Shown in pieces: positions 26,522-35,391 of a DNA stretch of 64,000 nt. The position numbers and the translations under genes were made by a program. Below the pieces are notes generated by a model. The model did no database searches and had not been told where the DNA came from. It saw only the letters and a list, made by a program, of their open reading frames with translations. This DNA is from an uncultured Erysipelotrichaceae bacterium (GTDB lineage: Bacteria > Bacillota_I > Bacilli_A > RF39 > UBA660): contig CACZFH010000008.1 of assembly GCA_902780395.1 (NCBI GenBank), positions 1 to 64,000 on the forward strand, given 5' to 3'. Each line of letters starts with the position of its first letter. The stretch's first letter is position 1.

Positions 26522-27935
26522 TTATATTCCAACGATTGGTGTAGAAGTCCATGTTGAATTAAAAACTAAAACCAAGATATTTTCTAATTCTACAAATGGT
26601 TATGGTCAAATGGCAAATTCTTTAACTAATGTTATTGACTTGGGCTATCCAGGAACTCTTCCAACCTTAAATGAAGAAGTAATTAACTTAGGTATTAAAG
26701 CTGCCACTATCCTTAATTGTAAAATAAGAAAAGTAATGCACTTTGATCGTAAAAACTATTTTTATCCTGACAATCCTAAAAATTATCAAATTACTCAGGC
26801 AAGAACTCCAATTGGTTATGATGGCTATGTTGAAATAAATGTTAATGGAGAAAGTAAAAAAATATATATTGAAGAGATGCACATTGAAGAAGATACTTGT
26901 AAAAGTGCTCATCGCGGAACAAAAACACTTCTAGACTTTAATAGAGCTGGAGTACCACTTATTGAGATAGTTACTAAACCATGTATAAGTAGTGGGGAAG
27001 AAGTAAAACTATACCTAGAAAAATTGAGAGAATTATTATCATATGGTGAAATCAGTGACTGCAAAATTGAGGAAGGCTCAATGCGTGCTGATGTTAACGT
27101 TTCAATTCGTAAGAATGAGACTGATCCATTTGGAACAAAAGCCGAAATTAAAAATATTGGCTCTATTTCCAATGCAAAATTAGGTGTTGAAAAAGAAATA
27201 GAAAGACAAACAAAGCTATATGATAATGGAGAAACATTCAAACCACAAACTAGAAGGTTTGATGATAAAATAGGTGATACAGTTTTAATGCGTATAAAAG
27301 AAACTGGAAATGATTATAGATATTTTCCAGAACCAGATATTCCTTTTGTCGTTTTAACAGATGAAATGATAAATAATGTAGTAGAGACTCTTCCAATGTT
27401 ACCAGATGAAAGACGAAAAAAATATCAGGAGCTTGGAATAAGCGAATTAAATGCTAATAAACTAGTTGCTAACAGACCATTAAGTGATTATATGAATACT
27501 CTTTTAACTGAAAAAACTAACCATAAAATAGCTAGTAATTTACTTTTAGGTGATATTTCAGCTTATCTAAATCGAACTGAAAAAGATATTAAAGAAACAA
27601 CTCTTACTAAAGAAAGATTCTTAGAATTAATTAGTTTACTAGAAAAAGAAACATTAACAAGTAAAAACCTAAAAGATATTTTAGATACAGTTATGGAAAG
27701 TGATACTTCAATTAAAGATATCATCAAAGAAAAAGGTATAGAAAATATTACAGATGATACTGAAATAAGAAATGTAATTAAAGAAATAATTTCAAATAAT
27801 CCAGATAGTGTTAATGACTATCATAATGGACATGATAGAGCCATAAAATACTTAATGGGACAGGTTATGAAAGAAACAAAAGGAAAAGCAAATCCTAAGT
27901 TAGCTATGGATATTTTAACGGAAGAATTGAACTAA
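26514..27935 (+). CDS. gatB: Asp-tRNA(Asn)/Glu-tRNA(Gln) amidotransferase subunit B
   Basis: 473 aa from the ATG at 26514, with GGAGGTG upstream inside gatA. The N-terminal IGVEVHVELKTKTKIF and the following LGYPGTLPTLN, MHFDRKNYFYPDNPKNYQIT and MRADVNVSIR motifs are the GatB kinase-like core that phosphorylates the aminoacyl-tRNA. The C-terminal YqeY-like tail domain is present (DILTEELN end). Last gene of the operon. Confidence 0.97.
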   Translation: MSNYIPTIGVEVHVELKTKTKIFSNSTNGYGQMANSLTNVIDLGYPGTLPTLNEEVINLGIKAATILNCKIRKVMHFDRKNYFYPDNPKNYQITQARTPIGYDGYVEINVNGESKKIYIEEMHIEEDTCKSAHRGTKTLLDFNRAGVPLIEIVTKPCISSGEEVKLYLEKLRELLSYGEISDCKIEEGSMRADVNVSIRKNETDPFGTKAEIKNIGSISNAKLGVEKEIERQTKLYDNGETFKPQTRRFDDKIGDTVLMRIKETGNDYRYFPEPDIPFVVLTDEMINNVVETLPMLPDERRKKYQELGISELNANKLVANRPLSDYMNTLLTEKTNHKIASNLLLGDISAYLNRTEKDIKETTLTKERFLELISLLEKETLTSKNLKDILDTVMESDTSIKDIIKEKGIENITDDTEIRNVIKEIISNNPDSVNDYHNGHDRAIKYLMGQVMKETKGKANPKLAMDILTEELN

Positions 27936-27965
27936 TTCTACATTGAAAAAGAATATTACTTATTG

Positions 27966-27971
27966 TATAAT
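27966..27971 (+). promoter_or_regulatory. -10 box
   Basis: TATAAT 22 nt before the ATG at 27994. GATGTGAT serves as the ribosome-binding region. Confidence 0.5.
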
Positions 27972-27993
27972 AAAAATACTAGGATGTGATATT

Positions 27994-28449
27994 ATGAAGT
28001 TTATCAAAAAAAATATAAAGAAAATTGTTGCATTAATGGCATTTATACTATTAGTAGCATTTTTATTAATAGCCAAAGAATTCTTTTACTCATCAGATGC
28101 TGGTGCTGTATATGGAAATCGTCTAGAAGGCATTGAAAAAGTAAAAATATCAGAAGAAACAAAAAATAAAGTAAAAGAATTAATGGGAGATGCATTTACT
28201 GATATTAACATTAGATTACAAGGAAGAATTGTCTATATTGATGCTAAAGCTGGAGGTGAATTAGCTCCAGGAGCAGCTAGAGAGCAAGGAAACAAAGCTT
28301 TAGAAGCTTTTTCCGCTGAAGAAAAAGCCTATTATGACATTCAATATATAATTGATAGTGATACTAATACAACAGAATATCCAGTTTTAGGTTATAAACA
28401 TCATTCAAAGGAAAGTATCAATTGGACAAGAGATAGAGCGGTGAATTAA
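27994..28449 (+). CDS. Small membrane-anchored protein of unknown function
   Basis: 151 aa from the ATG at 27994; an earlier in-frame ATG (27943) precedes the promoter. One N-terminal span (about 10-27) is followed by an extracytoplasmic domain with a conserved-looking core NRLEGIEKVKISEETKNKVK, a beta strand INIRLQGRIVYID, and a helix. The fold looks like a small alpha-beta (ferredoxin or Asp23-like) domain, but I cannot name it. Its stop codon abuts the next ATG, so it is co-expressed with the GGDEF protein. Confidence 0.65.
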   Translation: MKFIKKNIKKIVALMAFILLVAFLLIAKEFFYSSDAGAVYGNRLEGIEKVKISEETKNKVKELMGDAFTDINIRLQGRIVYIDAKAGGELAPGAAREQGNKALEAFSAEEKAYYDIQYIIDSDTNTTEYPVLGYKHHSKESINWTRDRAVN

Positions 28450-30489
28450 ATGAAGAAAAGACTATTAATCATAATACCCCTTTTAATAGCAGCTATAACT
28501 TTCTTTTTTGTATATCGATATTACAATAAAGAAGACAAAACAACAACCCTAACAGTAACAGAAAAAAGATGGGTAGAAGAAAACAAAGATAAATCTTATG
28601 ACTTTGAAATAATTAATGATTATCCCTTATATGGAATAAATGGAGAAGGAGTAATCTTTGACTTTATAGAAGACTTTGAAACCAAAGTAGGAATTGAATT
28701 TAATAAAATACCATATTTAAAAACATCTAAACCAACTACGACTAGTTATCGTATATCTATCTTAGATAATGATGAAAAACTATCTAAAAATGACTTATTT
28801 TTATTTAATGATAACTATGTAGCAGTAGGAAAAGTTTATCAAAGAATCAATCATATTGATGAGATGCAAAATATCGTCTTTGGAGTATTACAAACAGATA
28901 TCGAAGAAGTAAGCTTTTACTTAAAAAGTGGAACTAATTTATCATATAAAGCTTATGACACAATTACAGATTTGTACAAAGCTTTAGATAATGATGAAGT
29001 TAATATGATTGTAGTACCTAATATTATGTATTTAGACTATACAATTGAAAAGAATAAATATTCAATCAATTATTATTTCACAGAAATGAAAAAACAAATT
29101 GTATTAACATTATCAGATACTAATAAAAAGCTAAATACCATTATTACTAAATACTATAATAAATGGCGAAAAACAAACTATATCAAAGAATATAATGATG
29201 CTTATTTAAACTATTATATTGAAAAGAACCAACTAGACGCCAAAACAAAAGCATCTCTAGTATCAAAGAATTATGTATATGGATATGTAGAAAATCCTCC
29301 ATATGAATTAAAAGTAAATGGAAAAGTAGCAGGAATTGCTGGAGAATATATTAATCGTATATCTCGACTAGCCGATATTAACTTTAAATATAAAAAATAT
29401 AATACTAAAAAAGAACTACAAAAAGCTATTGATAAAGGAGAAATAGATGTTTACTTTGATTACTATAATTATAGTAATAATGAGTATTTAGAAACATTAT
29501 CTACCTTTATTGAAGACTATGTTGTCCTAGGAAGACAAGAAGATAATCATATTGTTAATTCCTTTGAAAGCTTAAAAGGACAAGAAATTGTTATGCTAAA
29601 AGGAGATTCACTTTATAATTATTTTTCAAACAACTCTAGAGCTGATATTAAAGAATATAATAGTTTAGATAAAATGATTAAAAATGCTAAAGATAGAATG
29701 ATTGTAGTAGATAGAGAAATTTATGCTTATTATCAAAATAATAAATTTAAAAATCTAAAATTACTATATCAAGATACCATGATGAATGATTATAAATTTA
29801 GAGTTAAAAATAATAATGAGGCTTTCTTTGACTTATTTAACTATATTATTAATACTAATTCATATTATAATTATCGTAATTCTGGAATAGCTAATATGAA
29901 AGCATCTATCTTAGAAGATTCTACTCTAGAGCAAGTATATACCATAACATTAGCCATGATATTTATTCCAATTATCGTGATTGCTCTAATTCTATTGTTT
30001 ATCAAGAAGAAAAAGCAAGTTAAAAAAGTAAAAATCCAAGATAGACATAAATATACAGACATGTTAACTTCTTTAAAGAATAGAAACTATTTAAATGCTA
30101 AAATGAAAGAATGGGAAGATTGTGAAGTATTCCCTCAATCAATTGTTATGGTTGATTTAAACAACGTAAAATATGTCAATGATAATTATGGTCATGAAGA
30201 AGGGGATCAATTAATAATTAAGGCAGCTGGCATATTAGTTAACACTCAATTAGAAAATAGTGAAATAATTAGAACTGATGGTAATGAATTCCTAATATAT
30301 TTGGTAGGATATAGTGAAAGGCAAATTAGCACATACACCAAAAAATTAGCCAAAGAAATGAAAGGTCTTCCACATGAATTTGGTGCAGCAGTTGGATTTA
30401 GCATGATTACCGATGAGATTAAAACACTAGATGACGCAATTAATGAAGCAACTCTAGAGATGATAACTAACAAAGAAGATTATAAATAA
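28450..30489 (+). CDS. Membrane sensor with two binding-protein-like domains and a GGDEF domain
   Basis: 679 aa. An N-terminal span (about 4-20) and two successive extracellular domains resembling type 3 solute-binding proteins (about 30-250, and 265-480 where YGYVENPPYELKVNGKVAGIAGEY is the clearest part). A second span is at about 493-517, then a cytoplasmic GGDEF domain (525-679). The signature reads DGNEF at residues 610-614 instead of GGDEF, and MVDLNNVKYVNDNYGHEEGD carries the metal- and base-contact region. GGDEF enzymes make c-di-GMP; the Gly-to-Asp and Asp-to-Asn changes make catalysis doubtful, so it may instead bind nucleotide. Co-transcribed with the 27994 gene and perhaps yihY. 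Confidence 0.82.
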   Translation: MKKRLLIIIPLLIAAITFFFVYRYYNKEDKTTTLTVTEKRWVEENKDKSYDFEIINDYPLYGINGEGVIFDFIEDFETKVGIEFNKIPYLKTSKPTTTSYRISILDNDEKLSKNDLFLFNDNYVAVGKVYQRINHIDEMQNIVFGVLQTDIEEVSFYLKSGTNLSYKAYDTITDLYKALDNDEVNMIVVPNIMYLDYTIEKNKYSINYYFTEMKKQIVLTLSDTNKKLNTIITKYYNKWRKTNYIKEYNDAYLNYYIEKNQLDAKTKASLVSKNYVYGYVENPPYELKVNGKVAGIAGEYINRISRLADINFKYKKYNTKKELQKAIDKGEIDVYFDYYNYSNNEYLETLSTFIEDYVVLGRQEDNHIVNSFESLKGQEIVMLKGDSLYNYFSNNSRADIKEYNSLDKMIKNAKDRMIVVDREIYAYYQNNKFKNLKLLYQDTMMNDYKFRVKNNNEAFFDLFNYIINTNSYYNYRNSGIANMKASILEDSTLEQVYTITLAMIFIPIIVIALILLFIKKKKQVKKVKIQDRHKYTDMLTSLKNRNYLNAKMKEWEDCEVFPQSIVMVDLNNVKYVNDNYGHEEGDQLIIKAAGILVNTQLENSEIIRTDGNEFLIYLVGYSERQISTYTKKLAKEMKGLPHEFGAAVGFSMITDEIKTLDDAINEATLEMITNKEDYK

Positions 30490-30500
30490 AAGGTGAGGAC

Positions 30501-31310
30501 ATGGAAAAAGCAAGAGATTTTATAGTAAAAGTACTCAAACTGTTAATGATGCCAGAAATGAGGATACTACCAGGCCATCTTGCTTTTTTTCTTGTCATTA
30601 CATTAATCCCTTTAATAGCCCTAATTGCTACAATTGCAGCATCATTATCTATTTCTACAGAAGCAATTAGATTAGCCATATTAGAATATGTCCCAAGTGG
30701 TATAGGTGATGTATTAAATAGTATTATTACAGGAGATGGAATAAACTTTAATATTATAGTATTTTTTATTTCGGCTTTTCTTTTAGCATCTAATGGTACC
30801 TACTCCATGATAAACTCTTCTAATGAGATTTATAAAGCTCATCCTAGAAACATGTTAAGTAGAAGACTAAAAGCTATTGTCATGACATTTATATTGGTAA
30901 GTCTATTTTTATTCTTATTTTTAATTCCTGTTTTTGGAAATACATTATTTGAAATAATCAATAAAATTACCGGTAATAATACAGTCATAAGAATAATCCA
31001 AGAAATGTTTAAAATATTAAAATATCCAATTATTTTTTTAATACTATATATTAATATAAAAATAATGTATGTTATGGCACCAGATCAAGAAATACCAGGA
31101 AAAACAACTAATAAAGGAGCTCTATTTACTGCTATTGGTTGGGTATTATCAACAGAAATATTTACCTTTTACATTGAAAGATTTGCCAGATATGATATAT
31201 TCTATGGAGGTATTTCTAATATCCTGGTACTATTATTATGGGTTTATTTATTATCATATATATTCGTCCTAGGAATGGTTATAAATGCCAGTAATTACAA
31301 AGAAGAGTAG
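30501..31310 (+). CDS. YihY/BrkB-family inner membrane protein
   Basis: 269 aa with about six membrane segments. Family features are PGHLAFFLVITLIPLIAL near the start, a SNGTYSMINSSNEIY-type segment, and a C-terminal RFARYDIFYGGISNILVLLLWVYL. The family was once called ribonuclease BN; that activity belongs to another protein, and the true function is unknown (transport or envelope integrity suggested). Starts 11 nt after the GGDEF gene with AGGTGAGG. Confidence 0.85.
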   Translation: MEKARDFIVKVLKLLMMPEMRILPGHLAFFLVITLIPLIALIATIAASLSISTEAIRLAILEYVPSGIGDVLNSIITGDGINFNIIVFFISAFLLASNGTYSMINSSNEIYKAHPRNMLSRRLKAIVMTFILVSLFLFLFLIPVFGNTLFEIINKITGNNTVIRIIQEMFKILKYPIIFLILYINIKIMYVMAPDQEIPGKTTNKGALFTAIGWVLSTEIFTFYIERFARYDIFYGGISNILVLLLWVYLLSYIFVLGMVINASNYKEE

Positions 31311-31318
31311 GATTTAAA

Positions 31319-31324
31319 TATAAT
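31319..31324 (+). promoter_or_regulatory. -10 box
   Basis: TATAAT 29 nt before the ATG at 31354; AAGGAG follows. Confidence 0.45.
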
Positions 31325-31353
31325 AAATAAAGTATAAAGAAGGAGAGAATAAT

Positions 31354-31731
31354 ATGAATAAAGAAGAAGCAAAAAAAATTGATATTTTATTTAGTAAAGG
31401 ATTAGATTCAGCAATTGAATATCTAGAAGAATGTAGACAAAGAGGAGAAAATGTTTACATAGATTTCAATGGACATTACCTATATTCTGCTGACATTACA
31501 GTAGATGGTGCTTATTTAGAAGTGGTAGGAATGACAAAAAAAGAAGACGAATCGATAAGAGAACAAATGAAGTATGCTACAACAAAAGAAGAACGAGACA
31601 GACTTATTAAAGAATGGGGAGACATCAAAAAAAGACATGCAGATGAAGCAAAAAAAAGAGAATTAAATGAAATGATGAATGATGCTTCTCAGGAAAAAAC
31701 GGATGAAAAAAGCAAAATAAGTAATTTATAA
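31354..31731 (+). CDS. Small cytoplasmic protein of unknown function
   Basis: 125 aa, no signal peptide or membrane span. The first half has an alpha-beta look (SAIEYLEECRQRGENVYIDFNGHYLYS, a strand pair, then AYLEVVGM). The second half is a charged helix, probably coiled coil (EREQMKYATTKEERDRLIKEW and onward). Strong AAGGAG ribosome-binding site. No family recognised. Confidence 0.6.
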   Translation: MNKEEAKKIDILFSKGLDSAIEYLEECRQRGENVYIDFNGHYLYSADITVDGAYLEVVGMTKKEDESIREQMKYATTKEERDRLIKEWGDIKKRHADEAKKRELNEMMNDASQEKTDEKSKISNL

Positions 31732-31739
31732 ATTGCAAA

Positions 31740-31771
31740 GACACTACAAAGGATAATGGTAGTGCCTTTTT
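31740..31771 (+). terminator. Intrinsic terminator
   Basis: CACTAC-AAAGGATAATG-GTAGTG followed by CC and a T7 run. Confidence 0.7.
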
Positions 31772-31780
31772 TTGATATCA

Positions 31781-31803
31781 CAGAAGAATAATCTTCTTTT
31801 TTA
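31781..31803 (+). terminator. Second tandem terminator
   Basis: AGAAGA-ATAA-TCTTCT followed by TTTTT, only 10 nt after the first terminator. Confidence 0.65.
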
Positions 31804-31852
31804 TTGTATTTATTATTTGTTAATAGTAAAATATTAAATCAGGTGACATAAT

Positions 31853-32566
31853 ATGATTAAAGATCTTTATAAAATAATTAATATTCACTCATTTGATAAT
31901 CCTAAAGAGAATCCTGAAATAATATCTTTATATGATTTAGCTATCATCTTAACAAAGAAAAAGGAAGAATTTGCGAATAAAGAAAAACAAAATAATTTGT
32001 TATTATATTATATAATTTGTGATAATTATAAATTATTTTTTGAAAGCTTTGATTTTACTAAAGAGAAAATAACTTTTAGAATTAGGCGTATAGGAGATAT
32101 GAGTAATATCTATGGACATATTAGCTTTACCAAGAACAATCAAGGATTAATTATGACAGACATAGATACACTTACCAAAATTAATATACATAATCCTTTT
32201 TTAAAAGAAACTATATCCCATTATTATGATTTTCTTTTAAATAATAAAGACTATTATCTAAGAACATATATAATTAGATTCTTATCTGCAAATATTCAAG
32301 TTTCCATATCAAAAGATGATATAACGATATTTGATGATAATTATAAGATAAAAGCAAATATTAATACAAATCGATATGAATGTAATTTTAATATAGTAGA
32401 AGCATTTGAGGATGAAAGTCATAATAGAGAAGTATTAAAAGACTTATTAATAAATAAAGATAAACTCTTTAAAAGTATCTATGTACCTATAGAAGGTTGC
32501 CCTAAATGGTGTCAAAAAGAGATAAAAGCTAGTCAAAAAGAATCAGTAAAGACTTATTCAAAATGA
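31853..32566 (+). CDS. Protein of unknown function
   Basis: 237 aa, no signal peptide or membrane span visible. Rich in Asn, Lys, Ile and Tyr; predicted alpha/beta with strands such as KITFRIRRIG and IQVSISKDDITIF. Contains a CPKWCQKEIK motif near the C-terminus (two cysteines three residues apart). No family recognised. AGGTGA precedes the ATG. Confidence 0.55.
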   Translation: MIKDLYKIINIHSFDNPKENPEIISLYDLAIILTKKKEEFANKEKQNNLLLYYIICDNYKLFFESFDFTKEKITFRIRRIGDMSNIYGHISFTKNNQGLIMTDIDTLTKINIHNPFLKETISHYYDFLLNNKDYYLRTYIIRFLSANIQVSISKDDITIFDDNYKIKANINTNRYECNFNIVEAFEDESHNREVLKDLLINKDKLFKSIYVPIEGCPKWCQKEIKASQKESVKTYSK

Positions 32567-32579
32567 ATGAGTCTTTTTC
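32549..32579 (+). terminator. Intrinsic terminator
   Basis: GACTTATTCA and TGAATGAGTC arms with a 3-nt loop, followed by TTTTT; it contains the TGA stop. Confidence 0.85.
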
Positions 32580-32588
32580 TTGTGATTA

Positions 32589-32617
32589 TTGAAAAAAACT
32601 TAAGAAAATGATATAAT
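32589..32617 (+). promoter_or_regulatory. Promoter of the LtaS-like gene
   Basis: TTGAAA (32589-32594), 17-nt spacer, TATAAT (32612-32617) with TGA extension. Confidence 0.75.
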
Positions 32618-32636
32618 GACTAAGCGAGGTATAAAT

Positions 32637-34721
32637 ATGAAATTAATGAAAAATATTCTATCTAAATTCATGAATAATACACAGAAAAAGATAATAAAAA
32701 TGAAAAGGGATCATTTTATTCGTGAATATTTTAAGAATAATATAATATTTGTCTCTTTCGTAATAACAACAGTATTAAATGCTACCTTATTACGTTTTTT
32801 CTGTATGCATTCCATAGAAAACTATCTATCATGGAAAGCTATTATTGCTGATACCTTTGTTGTAACATTCATAGGCTCTTTTGGTTATTTACTGAAACCA
32901 AAGAATAGATTTTATTATTATGGAATTGCTTGTGTATTTTTAACGGCAATTTGTATTATTAATTCAGTTTATTACACATTTTATACATCTTTTGCATCTA
33001 TTTCTATGATTTCTTTAACCCAATATATAGGAGATGTAGGAGATGCTGTTGTTGAAAACGTTTTACAATTAAAAGACTTAGTATATGTAATAGCACCAAT
33101 CTTTTTCTTATTTCTCCATTTACGATTAGTAAAAAAGAATTATTATAAGAGAATAGAATTAAAAGCTGATCGAAGAAAAATAATGTTTAAAACATTAAGC
33201 TTCTCTGCTATTCTTTTAGTAATATTCTTATTAACATTATCTTCTTTAGATGTATCTAGATTCATGAAACAATGGAATAAAGAATATATTGTAATGAGAT
33301 TTGGTATTTATGTATATCAAGTCAATGATTTATTCACTTCACTACAACCTAAAATAAATTCTATGTTTGGTTATGATAAAGCTAAAAAGTCATTTAATGA
33401 TTTCTTTACAGAAATAAGTGATACACCAACAACAAATGAAATGACAAATGCCTTTGCTGGAAAAAATATTATTGTTATTCATGCTGAAAGTATGATGACC
33501 AATGTAATTGATTTATCATTTAATGGAGAAGAGGTAACTCCTAATCTAAATCGTCTGTCAAAAGAAGGTATGTACTTTTCCAACTTTTATTCTCAAGTAA
33601 GTGTAGGAACAAGTAGTGATTCAGAATTAACATTTAATACTTCTTTATTACCAACAAAAAGTGGAACAGCTTTTGTTTCATACTCTGATAGAACTTATAT
33701 AGGAATACCAACTCTATTAAGAGAAAAGGGTTATTACACATTTAGTATGCATGCTAATAATGCTGATTTTTGGAATCGTAGAGCTATGCATAATAAATTA
33801 GGATATAATAGATTTTATAGTAAAGCAGACTATGAAGTTGAAAAAGAAAATGTGATAGGACTAGGACTTTCTGACAAAGAATTTTTCCGTCAATCTGTCG
33901 AAAAAATAGCAAAAGTTAATGAAGAACATGAAAAATGGTATGGACTACTAATCATGCTAACTAATCATACACCATTCTCTGATACAGATAAATATGGAGA
34001 TTTTGCAGTAGATATAAAAGAAACAATTACCAATGAAGCTGGCGAAGAAGAAACAATTAGTCACCCATACATGGAAGGAACAAAACTAGGAAACTATTTT
34101 AAATCTATCCATTATGCAGATGCCGCTTTAGGAGAATTTATAACCGGCTTAGATGAAAAAGGTTTATTAGAGAATACCATAATAGTCCTTTATGGAGATC
34201 ATGATGCCCGATTACCTAGAAAAGATTATGAGAGATTATATAACTATGATAAAGAAACAGATGATATTCTTGACAAAGAAGATCCAAATTATAGAGTATA
34301 TGATTCTTATCAGTATGAATTAGGAAGAAAAGTTCCCTTCATTATCTGGTCAAAAGATATGAAAGGAACAGAATATAACTTTGAAAATACAAATGTCATG
34401 GGAATGTATGATGCCTCTCCAACTTTAGGAAATATGATAGGATACTACAATAAGTATTCATTAGGGCATGACATCTTTAATATTAAAGATAATAATATTG
34501 TTATATTCCCTAATGGTAACTGGGTAAATAATAAAATATATTATAATAGTCAAAAAGCTACTTATTTGCCATTATCAGAAGAACCAATTAGTGAAGAATA
34601 TATAAATAGTAATACCGAGTATACTAATAAATTATTAGATATATCAAATGATATAATTGTATTTGATTTACTAAATAAAGAGAAAAACAAAGAAATAGGA
34701 AGTGGGGAAGAAAACAAATGA
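32637..34721 (+). CDS. ltaS: LtaS-like sulfatase/phosphoglycerol transferase
   Basis: 694 aa from the ATG at 32637 (GCGAGGT upstream). Five N-terminal membrane spans (about 35-205) and an extracellular sulfatase domain. The catalytic Thr325 lies in VGTSSDSELTFNTS, equivalent to the LtaS GxTSD(S/A)E motif; VIHAESMMTNVIDL and YGDHDARLPR are metal-site segments. LtaS-family enzymes polymerise glycerolphosphate from phosphatidylglycerol; the exact product is not proven here, as related enzymes make primers or modify other glycans. The TGA overlaps the next ATG by 4 nt. Confidence 0.85.
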   Translation: MKLMKNILSKFMNNTQKKIIKMKRDHFIREYFKNNIIFVSFVITTVLNATLLRFFCMHSIENYLSWKAIIADTFVVTFIGSFGYLLKPKNRFYYYGIACVFLTAICIINSVYYTFYTSFASISMISLTQYIGDVGDAVVENVLQLKDLVYVIAPIFFLFLHLRLVKKNYYKRIELKADRRKIMFKTLSFSAILLVIFLLTLSSLDVSRFMKQWNKEYIVMRFGIYVYQVNDLFTSLQPKINSMFGYDKAKKSFNDFFTEISDTPTTNEMTNAFAGKNIIVIHAESMMTNVIDLSFNGEEVTPNLNRLSKEGMYFSNFYSQVSVGTSSDSELTFNTSLLPTKSGTAFVSYSDRTYIGIPTLLREKGYYTFSMHANNADFWNRRAMHNKLGYNRFYSKADYEVEKENVIGLGLSDKEFFRQSVEKIAKVNEEHEKWYGLLIMLTNHTPFSDTDKYGDFAVDIKETITNEAGEEETISHPYMEGTKLGNYFKSIHYADAALGEFITGLDEKGLLENTIIVLYGDHDARLPRKDYERLYNYDKETDDILDKEDPNYRVYDSYQYELGRKVPFIIWSKDMKGTEYNFENTNVMGMYDASPTLGNMIGYYNKYSLGHDIFNIKDNNIVIFPNGNWVNNKIYYNSQKATYLPLSEEPISEEYINSNTEYTNKLLDISNDIIVFDLLNKEKNKEIGSGEENK

Positions 34722-35344
34722 AATTAAAAAAGAAAGTACGTAGAATATTAATAATAATCTTAATCGTATTAGCTTGCTTTGTAGGATTCTTAGTCTTTAG
34801 AGGACAGAAAGAAAAACCAAAAGAAGTAAAAGAAGTAAAAGTAATTAACGAAGTAGAAAAGTATGGTTATAAATTAAAAGAGAATAAACCCGAAGCCTAT
34901 AAAAAAATGTTTGAAGAATTAAAAGCAATTCTAAATAAAACACCAGTAGAGGAAGAAGAATATGCTAAAAAGATAGCAGAAATGTTTATCTATGATTTTT
35001 ATTCTTTAAATGATAAAGATGCTAAAACAGATATAGGTGGAGTAGATTTTGTTTATTCTCAAATATTAGAAAACTTCTTACAAAATGCCCAAGATACGTA
35101 TTATAAATATATTGAAAGCAATGTCTATAATAACAGAAAACAAAGTTTACCAGTAGTAAAAGATATTACAATTGATAATGTTGAAAAAGGTCCTTTTGCT
35201 TATGGTGATACTACTGATGAAAATGCCTATGTGATATCAGCATCATGGGACTATACAGATAGCCAATTCTCATCTTATCAAAAAAGTGCCAAGCTAATCT
35301 TTATTCATGAAGAAAATAAATTAAGCTTAGTAGAACTACAATAG
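34718..35344 (+). CDS. Membrane-anchored protein, partner of the LtaS-like gene
   Basis: 208 aa. Basic start, one membrane span (about 9-28), then a helical Lys/Glu-rich stalk and an extracytoplasmic alpha/beta domain (residues 60-208; FIYDFYSLNDKDAKTDIGGVDF, then VISASWDYTDS). Overlaps the LtaS-like gene by ATGA, so the two are translationally coupled and probably act together at the membrane. Not recognised as a named family. Confidence 0.65.
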   Translation: MKLKKKVRRILIIILIVLACFVGFLVFRGQKEKPKEVKEVKVINEVEKYGYKLKENKPEAYKKMFEELKAILNKTPVEEEEYAKKIAEMFIYDFYSLNDKDAKTDIGGVDFVYSQILENFLQNAQDTYYKYIESNVYNNRKQSLPVVKDITIDNVEKGPFAYGDTTDENAYVISASWDYTDSQFSSYQKSAKLIFIHEENKLSLVELQ

Positions 35345-35358
35345 TAGTTCTTTTTTTT
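35331..35358 (+). terminator. Intrinsic terminator
   Basis: GAACTAC-AATA-GTAGTTC followed by TTTTTTTT. Confidence 0.85.
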
Positions 35359-35363
35359 AGCAA

Positions 35364-35391
35364 AAAATAAAAGGCTAGATATACTAGCCTT
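35364..35391 (-). terminator. Intrinsic terminator of the LCP gene
   Basis: AAGGCTAG-ATATA-CTAGCCTT, with a T-rich tail when read on the minus strand. Confidence 0.8.
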
